Below, piece after piece: positions 49,915 through 58,166 of a stretch of 64,000 bases of DNA. The stretch is from contig NZ_CP109473.1 of assembly GCF_036227405.1 (NCBI RefSeq), forward strand, positions 7,192,001 through 7,256,000. Direction: 5' to 3'. The notes beneath the pieces are model-generated. The model did not search any database. It was not told the origin of the DNA and saw only the letters and a program-made list of their open reading frames with translations. The translations under genes were made by a program, and so were the position numbers. Position 1 is the first letter of the stretch; each line of letters begins with the position of its first letter. The stretch is from Streptomyces sp. NBC_01460 (GTDB lineage: Bacteria; Actinomycetota; Actinomycetes; Streptomycetales; Streptomycetaceae).

Positions 49915-51414
49915 GTGAGAGGCACTCGTACGACGGGAGCACGCAGGCGCACGGCACGGGGGGCCGCAGTGGCCACCGCGGTGCTGCTGGGAAGCATGGT
50001 CCCCGGTGCGCAGGCCGTGGCCGGTGTGCAGGACGTCGATACGGAGCTGGCCTACACCTGCGGCCTTCCGGAGGGCGAGCACGCGGTGAAGGTCCACGTC
50101 ACCGCGAAGGTTCCCGAGTCCGCTGAGGCAGGACAGGTGATCCAGCCCGAGGCCCTGGGGCTGGACCTGACGCTGCCCGAGGGCGCGTCGGCCGTACTCG
50201 CCGACTCCGGAGCGGCGACCGTGAGCGCCGAGGCGCAGCTCTCGGTCGACGTCGCCCAGGGGGATCAGCACGCCCGGACCGAGTGGATCGGGAAGACCGC
50301 CGAGCCGGCGCCGATCCCCGAGGCGGGCGACCTGGCGCTGAGCACGTCGGGGAGCGTCCCCTACGTGAAGCCCGAAGTGCCCGGTGACCTGGCATTCGAG
50401 GCGGGCGCCCTCTCCGTGGAACTCGCTCTCAAGAAGGCCGACGGGGCACCGGCCGAGCCGCCGGCCCTGTCCCTGAACTGCACCCCGGACGCCGGGCAGG
50501 AGGCGACGCTGGCAGAGGTGCCCGTGAGCGGCGGGAGTGGGGAGCCGGGGGCGGAGCCCACCCCGACCGGATCCTGGCCCGAGGAGCAGGTGACAGGCGG
50601 AGACGAGGACCTCCCGAAGGTCGGAGCTCCGGCCGAGCCCGCTGCGGCCGACGCGCCTCCGTGCGCGGGCGATCCGAGTGACTACATGGGCATGGTCGCC
50701 TATGTCACCGGCTATGCGAACGTGACGAAACTCAAGGGGGCGACAAAATTCCCGCCGGCTTGTGCGCGGATCACTCAGGGCGAGAGCAGGATCGTGCCCG
50801 ATGGTGAATTCCTGCACGTGTACCAGGACTCGGCGGTGGATCTCGACCACGAGGGGAAAACGCAGCTTCCTCCTGCCTCCGGCACCTTCTTGACCTTCGG
50901 ATTCATGCCGACGACCGCGACCCTGGAAATGACGCAGATCCCCCCGGCGACCAACCCTGACGGGACCCGCGTTCCGAACATCAAGTCAGACCTGGCGATC
51001 AACATCGCCGAGGGTTCGACCAAGGCCGTGACGGTGGTGACTCTCGAGCTGATGCTCAGGCTCCGTGACGTCGAGGTCAACGGCGTGCCCTTGGACGTGG
51101 GTGACAACTGCCGCACCAGCAAACCCTTCACCCTGAGGCTGGAGGGGCACATGACGCTGAAGGACGGGGTCCAGGTGGGGTACACCCTGGCGACCGGGGG
51201 TGAGCTGACCGGGGCGGTGACACTGCCTCCCTTCAGTGGGTGTGGTGCCGACGAGGACCTGGACAACCTCTTCACCGCGTCCCTTTCCGGAGTGCCGGGC
51301 TATGTCAAGCAGGTGCAGGGTGCTCCTTGTGCGCCCTCGCAGCACACGCCCGGTGCCGAAGGCGTGTGCACGGACGCCTACGAGCCGACGGATGTGCCCG
51401 AAGCCAGCCGTTGA
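49915..51414 (+). CDS. Secreted DUF6801-type protein, B1
   Basis: A 499-residue exported protein. A twin-arginine-like basic start (RRRTARGAAVATAVLLGSM) gives a signal peptide of about 37 residues. Residues about 40-200 resemble the actinobacterial DUF6801 domain (TELAYTCGLPEGEHAVKVHVTAKVP ... LSLNCTP). A Pro/Glu/Gly-rich linker (about 205-250) leads to a C-terminal beta domain with YVTGYANVTKLKG, VNGVPLDVGDNCRTS and LPPFSGCGADEDLDNL. This second half shares its layout with the next gene product. GTG 49915. Family memory for DUF6801 is moderate. Confidence 0.78.
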   Translation: MRGTRTTGARRRTARGAAVATAVLLGSMVPGAQAVAGVQDVDTELAYTCGLPEGEHAVKVHVTAKVPESAEAGQVIQPEALGLDLTLPEGASAVLADSGAATVSAEAQLSVDVAQGDQHARTEWIGKTAEPAPIPEAGDLALSTSGSVPYVKPEVPGDLAFEAGALSVELALKKADGAPAEPPALSLNCTPDAGQEATLAEVPVSGGSGEPGAEPTPTGSWPEEQVTGGDEDLPKVGAPAEPAAADAPPCAGDPSDYMGMVAYVTGYANVTKLKGATKFPPACARITQGESRIVPDGEFLHVYQDSAVDLDHEGKTQLPPASGTFLTFGFMPTTATLEMTQIPPATNPDGTRVPNIKSDLAINIAEGSTKAVTVVTLELMLRLRDVEVNGVPLDVGDNCRTSKPFTLRLEGHMTLKDGVQVGYTLATGGELTGAVTLPPFSGCGADEDLDNLFTASLSGVPGYVKQVQGAPCAPSQHTPGAEGVCTDAYEPTDVPEASR

Positions 51415-51492
51415 CCTGGATCCGCATGACCGACCGCTGCCGACGGGCGGGCCCTGAGCCCAGCCGCAGACCTGAATCCGCACGACAGACCG
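51402..51492 (+). repeat. Imperfect direct repeat after the B1 gene
   Basis: Bases 51402-51437 and 51457-51492 are similar: both run CAGCCG, then GACCTG(G/A)ATCCGCA, then GACCG(C). The first copy includes the end and stop codon of B1; the second is non-coding. It looks like a local duplication about 55 bases long. Confidence 0.5.
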
Positions 51493-51539
51493 CACCGAAC
51501 AGAGCAATCCCCCGACCCGCCTCACGAATTGAGGGAACG

Positions 51540-52496
51540 ATGAGATCTGCCTCGAAGACCTGGATCAAGGCCGGCGGAGCAGTCGCCGCGTCTGCCGCGC
51601 TGGTCATGCCCCTGACCGCGTCGCCGGCCGGTGCCGCCACCGCCGCAGCGACCCAGCTCAACGGCGCCTGGGCTCCTTTCGACCGCTGTCCGGTGGATGC
51701 CCCCGCGATGCTCGCGGCGGACGGGGACACCGATGTTCCCCTGTGTGTGACGTCCTCCTCGCCCAACGGGTCGATCAAGCTCGGCAACACCCAGGCGACG
51801 ACGGGCTCGACGAACCTGCAGTTCGGTGTCGTCCAGCACCCGGCCGATGGGACGTACACGGTTGTCCCGCCGCCGGCCGGATCCATCGTCAGCGGGAAGA
51901 CCACCATCCCCGGCGGTCTCCTCGGCATCATGTGCCCCAGCAACGTCCCCGTGGTCTCCGCCGTCTGCGGGCAGATCACCAACGCCACCCTGAACAAGGT
52001 GACCGCCACGGTCGAGTCGGCCGGTACGCCGACCGACTTCAGCCTGGTCGCCGGGATCTCCTCCGGGCCGATCGTCAAACTGCCCGTCAAGATCCGCCTG
52101 GAGAACCCCCTGCTCGGGTCCAACTGCTACATAGGGAGCAGCAGCAACCCGGTGCTCCTGCGCCCCGGGAACCTCAGTGCCCCGGCCCTGGCCGCCTCCA
52201 GGTTCAACGGTGACGGGACGGCCAACCCGGACGAGGGCTCGCTCATCAACCTCGCCCTGACGGGGGCTGCGCAGGGCGACAGCCAGTTCTCCGTGCCGAA
52301 GGCGAGCGGCTGCGGTCTCGCCGGCATCCTCAGCTGGGCGATCGACCTCAAGGTGGGCCTGCCCGCCGCGGCCGGGTCGAACAACCTCGTCCTGAACGAC
52401 GCCAAGACCTCGACGATCGGCCTGACCGCGCCGGGGCTGTCCGTACCGAACGCGGGCAAGGAGCTCTCCCAGAACTGGCACTCCGCCGTGAAGTAG
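51540..52496 (+). CDS. Secreted protein of unknown function, B2
   Basis: A 318-residue exported protein with a signal peptide (about 1-33, ending SPAGAA). The mature beta-rich domain has LNGAWAPFDRCPVDAP, VPLCVTSSSPNGSIKLG, LGSNCYIGSSSNPVLLRP, and VPKASGCGLAGILSWAIDLKVGLPAAAGSNNLVLN. The GxNC and (P)xxSGCG motifs with similar spacing occur in B1, so I take these as related folds. ATG 51540 has GAGGGA upstream. Last exported gene before the mce region and followed by a strong terminator. Confidence 0.8.
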   Translation: MRSASKTWIKAGGAVAASAALVMPLTASPAGAATAAATQLNGAWAPFDRCPVDAPAMLAADGDTDVPLCVTSSSPNGSIKLGNTQATTGSTNLQFGVVQHPADGTYTVVPPPAGSIVSGKTTIPGGLLGIMCPSNVPVVSAVCGQITNATLNKVTATVESAGTPTDFSLVAGISSGPIVKLPVKIRLENPLLGSNCYIGSSSNPVLLRPGNLSAPALAASRFNGDGTANPDEGSLINLALTGAAQGDSQFSVPKASGCGLAGILSWAIDLKVGLPAAAGSNNLVLNDAKTSTIGLTAPGLSVPNAGKELSQNWHSAVK

Positions 52497-52524
52497 CCCC
52501 GGGGGTCCGACGCGTCGTGCGCCT

Positions 52525-52539
52525 TTGTCACTTGGTGCG
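52525..52539 (-). promoter_or_regulatory. Shared motif, copy B
   Basis: On the minus strand this reads CGCACCAAGTGACAA, identical to 48169-48183. It lies 29 bases past the B2 stop, before the terminator, so its role as an operator for either unit is open. Confidence 0.4.
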
Positions 52540-52560
52540 TGCCGTCGTACCGCCCGTCCG

Positions 52561-52599
52561 AGCCCGCCCCGACCGCATGAACCCTGGTCGGGGCGGGCT
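52561..52599 (+). terminator. Terminator after the exported-protein cluster
   Basis: A perfect 14-base stem, AGCCCGCCCCGACC (52561-52574) with GGTCGGGGCGGGCT (52586-52599), has an 11-base loop, 65 bases after the B2 stop. It separates the exported-protein cluster from the mce operon. Confidence 0.82.
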
Positions 52600-53003
52600 T
52601 CGGCGTGTCCCGGGCGGCATTCCCGAGCCGGCGGCTGTCACTCGAAGGCCCTCACTTTTCTATAGGTTTCGCGCGCCGATTACTCATCGGGGCATAAGAA
52701 AACGAGGCTGCGCGATTACCTCGGAGAAAGTTCGTGAACTGCTATTGCGGACTTAGGTTACTGGCCCGTAGCGTCCCGCTTGAGCGGCTCGGAAACACGT
52801 CCGTACCTGCTTGTTCGACATATGTGGAGTCCTGGTCGAGCCCTCTTGGGCCGGGATTCCGCCGGGAGTTCCCACGACTCCGGACCTTCCGTCGGAGGGG
52901 GATCTTCCACTCCTGGGGCCTCGTGGCTCCGGGAGTCCAGGGCCGCAGGGCCCCGGAGCACCCGGAGGGCTTGCGCAGTTTCCGACAAAGCCGCCGAGCG
53001 GGT

Positions 53004-53023
53004 TTGTCAATCGGTGACAAGTG
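53004..53023 (+). promoter_or_regulatory. Shared motif, copy C, with inverted repeat before the mce operon
   Basis: TTGTCA (53005-53010 region) and TGACAA (53015-53020) form an inverted repeat with a 5-base centre. The right side continues as GTGACAAGTG, identical to bases 48177-48186 upstream of the exported-protein cluster. It lies about 175 bases before mkl, with another GTGACAAG at 53117. Candidate operator for the mce operon. Confidence 0.5.
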
Positions 53024-53195
53024 ATCCACACCGAGATCGACATCCGGCGATTTCCGCTGTTCAACGGCTTGTCCTGGCGGTTTCGACGGACATAACGTGC
53101 GCCCCCTGGTGCATGTGTGACAAGCCGTCGTTGCACGGACCGGAGCCGGAGCGCAGACAGATGACGTCGTTCACCACCACTTCGAGGGAGGGCCG

Positions 53196-54179
53196 ATGGG
53201 AATCGAAGTAGTCGTCGAAGGCCTGACGAAATCCTTCGGCAAGCAGAACATCTGGCAGGACGTCAGTCTCACGCTGCCGGCGGGTGAGGTGAGCGTCATG
53301 CTCGGCCCTTCCGGGACCGGGAAGACCGTGTTCCTGAAATCCATCATCGGACTGCTGAAGCCGGAAAAAGGCCGTGTCCTGATCAACGGCGTCGACATGG
53401 TCAACAGCCCCGAGCGGGAGATCATGGAGACCCGGAAACTGTTCGGGCTCATGTTCCAGGACGGCGCCCTCTTCGGCTCGATGTCGCTCTTCGACAACAT
53501 CGCCTTCCCCTTGCGTGAACACACCCGCAAGAAGGAGTCCGAGATCCGGCGCATCGTCATGGAGCGGATCGACATCGTCGGCCTGCTCGGCGCCGAGGGA
53601 AAGCTGCCGGGTGAGATATCCGGCGGTATGCGCAAGAGGGCCGGCCTGGCCCGTGCCCTCGTCCTGGACCCGCAGATCATCCTCTGCGACGAGCCCGACT
53701 CCGGACTCGACCCGGTGCGCACCGCCTACCTCTCGCAGCTCCTCATCGACCTCAACGCGCAGATCGACGCGACGATGCTCATCGTCACCCACAACCTCGA
53801 CATCGCGGCCACCGTCCCGGACAACATGGGGATGCTCTTCTGCCGCAACCTCGTCACCTTCGGCCCGCGCGAAGTGCTGCTCACCAGCGACATGCCCGTG
53901 GTCTCGCAGTTCCTCGCCGGACGCCGTGAAGGTCCCATCGGCATGTCGGAGGAGAAGGACGCGGCCACCCTCGCAGCCGAGCAGACGAACGGCAACGGGT
54001 ACGCGGCGGGGCCCCGCACCGTCGTACCCCAGCTGGAACCCTCGCCCGGGATGCCCGTACGGCAGGCGGCCCTGCGCCGCCGGGAGCGGGTCGTCTCCAT
54101 GATGGGCCAGCTGCCGGAGGCCGCCCGTACGGCCATCCTGAACAGCTACACGCCGACCTTGGACGGTGGGCGCCGATGA
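53196..54179 (+). CDS. mkl: Mce transporter ATPase (Mkl/MlaF-like)
   Basis: A 327-residue ABC ATPase that powers the Mce lipid importer. Walker A is LGPSGTGKT (about 38-46), the signature is ISGGMRKRAGLARAL and Walker B is IILCDEPDSGLDPV. The FQDGALFGSMSLFDNI Q-loop is of MlaF type. A tail of about 65 residues after the core (PVRQAALRRRERVVSMMGQLPEAARTAILNS) looks like an amphipathic helix. Here it opens the operon, whereas mycobacterial mkl is unlinked to the mce loci. It overlaps the next gene by ATGA. Confidence 0.93.
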   Translation: MGIEVVVEGLTKSFGKQNIWQDVSLTLPAGEVSVMLGPSGTGKTVFLKSIIGLLKPEKGRVLINGVDMVNSPEREIMETRKLFGLMFQDGALFGSMSLFDNIAFPLREHTRKKESEIRRIVMERIDIVGLLGAEGKLPGEISGGMRKRAGLARALVLDPQIILCDEPDSGLDPVRTAYLSQLLIDLNAQIDATMLIVTHNLDIAATVPDNMGMLFCRNLVTFGPREVLLTSDMPVVSQFLAGRREGPIGMSEEKDAATLAAEQTNGNGYAAGPRTVVPQLEPSPGMPVRQAALRRRERVVSMMGQLPEAARTAILNSYTPTLDGGRR

Positions 54180-55024
54180 CGGCACCGCTGCCCGTACGGC
54201 CACCGGCGGAGCCGGCCACCGAGAAGGCTCCTCAGGCGTCGGGGCGGAAGCAGCCCTCGCGGCTCCTCGCCCCCCTGCGCCAGACCGGCCAGCTGTTCGC
54301 GCTCGCCCTGGCGGTCTCCCGGGCCGTCTTCCGCAGGCCGTTCCAGATGCGGGAGTTCATCGAGCAGTTCTGGTTCGTCGCCAGCGTCACCATCCTGCCC
54401 GCCGCCCTCGTGTCGATCCCCTTCGGCGCGGTCATCGCGCTCCAGGTCGGCTCCCTCACCGAGCAGCTCGGCGCCCAGTCCTTCACCGGCGGAGCCAGCG
54501 TCCTCGCCGTCATCCAGCAGGCCAGCCCGCTCATCGTGGCGCTGCTCATCGCCGGGGCCGCGGGGTCCGCCATCTGCGCCGACCTCGGGTCCCGCAAGAT
54601 CCGCGAGGAACTGGACGCCATGGAGGTCATGGGCGTCTCGCCCGTCCAGCGCCTCGTCGTCCCGCGCGTGCTGGCCACCATGTTCGTCGCCGTACTGCTC
54701 AACGGGCTGGTGTCCGTCGTCGGCACGCTCGGCGGCTACTTCTTCAACGTCATCATGCAGGGCGGGACCCCCGGCGCCTACCTCGCGAGCTTCTCCGCCC
54801 TCGCCCAGCTGCCCGACCTCTACGTCGGTGAACTCAAGGCGCTGATCTTCGGCTTCATCGCCGGCATCGTCGCGGCGTACCGGGGACTGAACCCGCGCGG
54901 CGGCCCGAAGGGCGTCGGCGACGCGGTCAACCAGTCCGTCGTCATCACCTTCATGCTCCTGTTCGCCGTGAACATGGTCCTCACGGCGATCTACCTCCAG
55001 ATCGTCCCCCCGAAGGGGGGCTGA
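54176..55024 (+). CDS. yrbEA: YrbE/MlaE-type permease A of the Mce system
   Basis: A 282-residue MlaE-family permease with about five to six helices. It contains FRRPFQMREFIEQFWFVASVTILPAALVSIPFG and the conserved SAICADLGSRKIREELDAMEVMGVSPVQRLVVPR coupling segment (EExDALxxMG). Pairs with YrbEB to form the inner-membrane channel that receives lipids from the MCE proteins. Starts inside the mkl stop. Confidence 0.94.
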   Translation: MTAPLPVRPPAEPATEKAPQASGRKQPSRLLAPLRQTGQLFALALAVSRAVFRRPFQMREFIEQFWFVASVTILPAALVSIPFGAVIALQVGSLTEQLGAQSFTGGASVLAVIQQASPLIVALLIAGAAGSAICADLGSRKIREELDAMEVMGVSPVQRLVVPRVLATMFVAVLLNGLVSVVGTLGGYFFNVIMQGGTPGAYLASFSALAQLPDLYVGELKALIFGFIAGIVAAYRGLNPRGGPKGVGDAVNQSVVITFMLLFAVNMVLTAIYLQIVPPKGG

Positions 55025-55027
55025 GCG

Positions 55028-55831
55028 ATGTCGATGCTCGGCTGGCTGGACCGCTCCGGCGAACAGCTCACCTTCTACGTACGCGCCCTGATCTGGATCC
55101 CCAGGACCCTGCGCCGCTACCTCAAGGAGGTCCAGCGGCTCCTCGCCGAGGTCGCCTTCGGCAGCGGCGGCCTCGGCGTCATCGGCGGAACCATCGGCGT
55201 GATGATCGCGATGACCCTCGCCACCGGCTCGGTCGTCGGCCTCCAGGGGTACGCCGCCCTCGACCAGATCGGCACCTCCGCCTTCACCGGTTTCATCTCC
55301 GCCTACTTCAACACCCGTGAGATCGCCCCGCTCGTCGCCGGCCTCGCCCTCTCCGCGACCGTCGGCGCCGGCTTCACCGCCCAGCTCGGCGCCATGCGGA
55401 TCAACGAGGAGGTCGACGCCCTCGAAGCGATGGGCGTGCGCTCCATGCCCTACCTCGTCACCACACGGATCATCGCCGGCATCGTCGCCATCATCCCGCT
55501 GTACGCGATCGGGCTGCTCTCCTCCTACCTCGCGTCCCGCTACATCACCGTCCTGTTCAACGGGCAGTCGGCGGGCACGTACGACCACTACTTCAATCTC
55601 TTCCTCTCCCCGGACGACGTCCTGCTGTCGGTGCTCAAGGTGCTGATCTTCAGCGTGCTGGTGATCCTCGCCCACTGCTACTACGGCTTCCACGCCACCG
55701 GCGGACCCGCGGGAGTGGGCGTCGCCGTCGGCCGGTCGGTGCGCAACGCCATCGTGCTCATCAGCGTCACCGACTTCTTCCTCTCGCTCGCCATCTGGGG
55801 CGCGACGACAACGGTGAAGGTGGCCGGCTGA
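55028..55831 (+). CDS. yrbEB: YrbE/MlaE-type permease B of the Mce system
   Basis: A 267-residue MlaE-family permease. The coupling segment is AQLGAMRINEEVDALEAMGVRSMPYLVTTR, followed by helices ending YYGFHATGGPAGVGVAVGRSVRNAIV, typical of YrbEB. Lies three bases after yrbEA and overlaps mceA by one base. Confidence 0.94.
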   Translation: MSMLGWLDRSGEQLTFYVRALIWIPRTLRRYLKEVQRLLAEVAFGSGGLGVIGGTIGVMIAMTLATGSVVGLQGYAALDQIGTSAFTGFISAYFNTREIAPLVAGLALSATVGAGFTAQLGAMRINEEVDALEAMGVRSMPYLVTTRIIAGIVAIIPLYAIGLLSSYLASRYITVLFNGQSAGTYDHYFNLFLSPDDVLLSVLKVLIFSVLVILAHCYYGFHATGGPAGVGVAVGRSVRNAIVLISVTDFFLSLAIWGATTTVKVAG

Positions 55832-57138
55832 TGTCCTCCTCCACGGCGCAGACGGTGCGCCGCAGACTCGCGGGTGTGGCCTTCGTGCTCGTGCCCGCCG
55901 TGCTCGTATGGGTGTCGGTCTCGGTGTACGAGAAGGACTTCACCGACGACGCCACCGTGACCGTACGCACCGGGAGCGTCGGCAACGAGATGCACGACAA
56001 CGCCGAGGTGAAGCTGCGCGGCGTCGTCATCGGCGAGGTGCGCCACATCGCCTCCGACGGCGACGGGGCCCGTCTCACGCTCGCCATCGAGCCGGACCGG
56101 CTCGAGCAGATCCCGGCCGACGTCACCGCGCAGATGCTGCCCACCACGCTCTTCGGGGAACGGTTCGTCGCCCTCGTACCGCCCGCCGTCCCCTCCGCCG
56201 AGACCCTGCGGGCAGGAGCGGTGATCCCGCAGGACCGCTCCAGCAACGCGATCGAGCTGGAGGAGGTCCTGGACAACGTCCTGCCGATGCTGACCGCCGT
56301 CAAGCCGGAGAAGCTCGCCGCGACGCTGGGCGCCGTCTCCCAGGCGCTCGAAGGGCGCGGCGACAAGCTCGGCGACACGCTGGTCACCCTCGACGCGCAC
56401 CTCAAGGAGTTCAACCCCCAACTCCCCACGCTCAACGCGGACATCAAGGAACTCGTCAAGGTGAGCCACCTCTACGCCGACGCCGCGCCCGACGTCCTGG
56501 ACGCCCTGACCGACTTCACCACCACCAGCGGCACGATCGCCGAACAGCAGGCGGAGCTCGCGGATCTGTACGGATCCACCACCGCCTCCGCGAACGACGT
56601 CACCGCCTTCCTGCGGAGGAACAAGGACAACCTCATCCGCCTCTCCGCCTCCGGACGTCCCACCCTGGAACTCCTCGCGGAGTACTCCGACGCCTTCCCC
56701 TGCACCCTGCGCACCATGGCCGGGTTCGTCCCGGCCATGGACAAGGCGCTCGGCAAGGGCACCGACGAGCCGGGACTCCACGTCACCGTCAAGGTGGTGG
56801 AGTCCAAGGGAAAGTACGTGCCCGGAAGGGACACCCCGGTCTACCGGGCGACCGGCGGGCCGCACTGCTACTCGGTGCCGTACACCGGCAGGGCGGTCCC
56901 GACGGCCGACGCGCGCAAGGCCCCGGCCCCGGACGCCGGTGACGTGGAAGCGGCCGGGACCCCGGACATCACCGACACCGCCGACACCGCGCTCGGCGTC
57001 CCGAACTCCCCCGAGGAGAGCCGGCTCGTCAACGAGCTCGTCGCCCCCTCACTCGAAGTCCAGCCGCAGGCCCTGCCCGACTGGAGCAGCGTGCTCATCG
57101 GTCCGGCCTTCCGCGGTGCGGAGGTGAAGCTCAAGTGA
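55831..57138 (+). CDS. mceA: MCE protein MceA
   Basis: A 435-residue MCE protein. One N-terminal transmembrane helix (about 13-32) precedes the MlaD/MCE domain (about 38-125; VTVRTGSVGNEMHDNAEVKLRGVVIGEVRHI, AQMLPTTLFGERFVAL), then a long helical segment (about 145-300) and an acidic Ala/Pro tail. MCE proteins form the hexameric lipid-carrying tunnel outside the membrane. GTGA overlap with mceB. Confidence 0.93.
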   Translation: MSSSTAQTVRRRLAGVAFVLVPAVLVWVSVSVYEKDFTDDATVTVRTGSVGNEMHDNAEVKLRGVVIGEVRHIASDGDGARLTLAIEPDRLEQIPADVTAQMLPTTLFGERFVALVPPAVPSAETLRAGAVIPQDRSSNAIELEEVLDNVLPMLTAVKPEKLAATLGAVSQALEGRGDKLGDTLVTLDAHLKEFNPQLPTLNADIKELVKVSHLYADAAPDVLDALTDFTTTSGTIAEQQAELADLYGSTTASANDVTAFLRRNKDNLIRLSASGRPTLELLAEYSDAFPCTLRTMAGFVPAMDKALGKGTDEPGLHVTVKVVESKGKYVPGRDTPVYRATGGPHCYSVPYTGRAVPTADARKAPAPDAGDVEAAGTPDITDTADTALGVPNSPEESRLVNELVAPSLEVQPQALPDWSSVLIGPAFRGAEVKLK

Positions 57139-58166
57139 AGCGCCGCTCCCTCACGGGCCCGATCGTGAAGTCCGTCGTCTTCATCGTGGTGACCGCCCTG
57201 GCGACCACCGTCCTGGCCCTGTCCATCGCCAACACGGGGGTCGGCGACACCGTCTCGTACAAGGCGAGGTTCACCGACGCCACCGGACTGGTCGTCGGCG
57301 ACAGCGTCAGGATCGCGGGCGTCAAGGTCGGGCAGGTCGAGTCCATCAGGGTCGCCGACAGGCGGCAGGCCGAAGTCGGCTTCGCCGTGGACCAGGGCCG
57401 TGACCTGCCCGCCTCGGTGACCGCGTCGATCAAGTACCTCAACATGGTCGGGCAGCGCTACATCGACCTCGACCAGGGCACCGGGCCCGTGGGGGCGACC
57501 TTCAGGTCCGGGGCGACGATCCCGCTCTCGCGCACCACGCCCGCGCTCGACCTCACCCAGCTCTTCAACGGCTTCCAGCCCCTCTTCGAAGGGCTCTCCC
57601 CGCCGGACGTCAACCAACTCGCCGGCTCCATCGTGCAGGTCCTCCAGGGCGAGGGCGGCACGGTCGACAGCATTCTCTCCCACGTCGGATCGCTGACCGG
57701 CACCGTCGCGGCCAAGGACAAGGTGATCGGCGAGGTGATCAAGAACCTCAACACGGTTCTCACGACCGTGAACGACCGCGAGGCGGGATTCGACGACCTC
57801 GTCGTCACCCTCGAGAAGCTCGTCAAGGGCTTCTCCGGCGACCGCAAGCCGCTCGGTGACGCGGTCACGGCGATGGGGGCGCTCACCACCGTCACCGCCG
57901 ACCTCCTGGAGGACGGCCGGGCTCCCCTGAAGAAGGACATCGCCGAGCTCGGCAGGCTCAGCGGGCAGCTCGACCGGAACGCCCCGACGATCGAGAGCTT
58001 CCTGCGGAAGGCGCCCGCCAAGATGGAGGCCATCACCCGCCTCACCTCGTACGGCTCCTGGCTCAACCTCTACCTCTGCGAGGCGAAGGTGGCCGGTGTG
58101 ACGACCGAGGACGGCAGCGCCCCGCCCACCGGCATCACGATCGGCGGACCGAGGTGCACGGGATGA
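57135..58166 (+). CDS. mceB: MCE protein MceB
   Basis: A 343-residue MCE protein. It has an N-terminal helix (about 8-28), the MCE domain (KARFTDATGLVVGDSVRIAGVKVGQVESI, IKYLNMVGQRYIDLDQG) and a helical region ending with a small Cys-containing C-terminal part (LYLCEAKVAG...GPRC). Second of six. Overlaps mceA and mceC by four bases each. Confidence 0.93.
   Translation: MKRRSLTGPIVKSVVFIVVTALATTVLALSIANTGVGDTVSYKARFTDATGLVVGDSVRIAGVKVGQVESIRVADRRQAEVGFAVDQGRDLPASVTASIKYLNMVGQRYIDLDQGTGPVGATFRSGATIPLSRTTPALDLTQLFNGFQPLFEGLSPPDVNQLAGSIVQVLQGEGGTVDSILSHVGSLTGTVAAKDKVIGEVIKNLNTVLTTVNDREAGFDDLVVTLEKLVKGFSGDRKPLGDAVTAMGALTTVTADLLEDGRAPLKKDIAELGRLSGQLDRNAPTIESFLRKAPAKMEAITRLTSYGSWLNLYLCEAKVAGVTTEDGSAPPTGITIGGPRCTG

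Larger units (their letters stand above)
52497..53195. other. 699-base region upstream of the mce operon
   Basis: No coding pattern is visible; open frames here lack third-position GC bias. The region contains the B2 terminator (52561-52599), motif copies at 52525-52539 and 53004-53023, a further GTGACAAG at 53117-53124, and AT-rich stretches near 52655-52760 that may hold promoters. The mkl ribosome-binding site GAGGGAGG is at 53184-53191. A long mce leader is likely. Confidence 0.6.

Noticed and set aside
52780..53211. A 143-codon frame just before mkl
   Set aside because: It lacks GC bias at third positions, overlaps the mkl start and the motif region, and its translation has no recognisable features.
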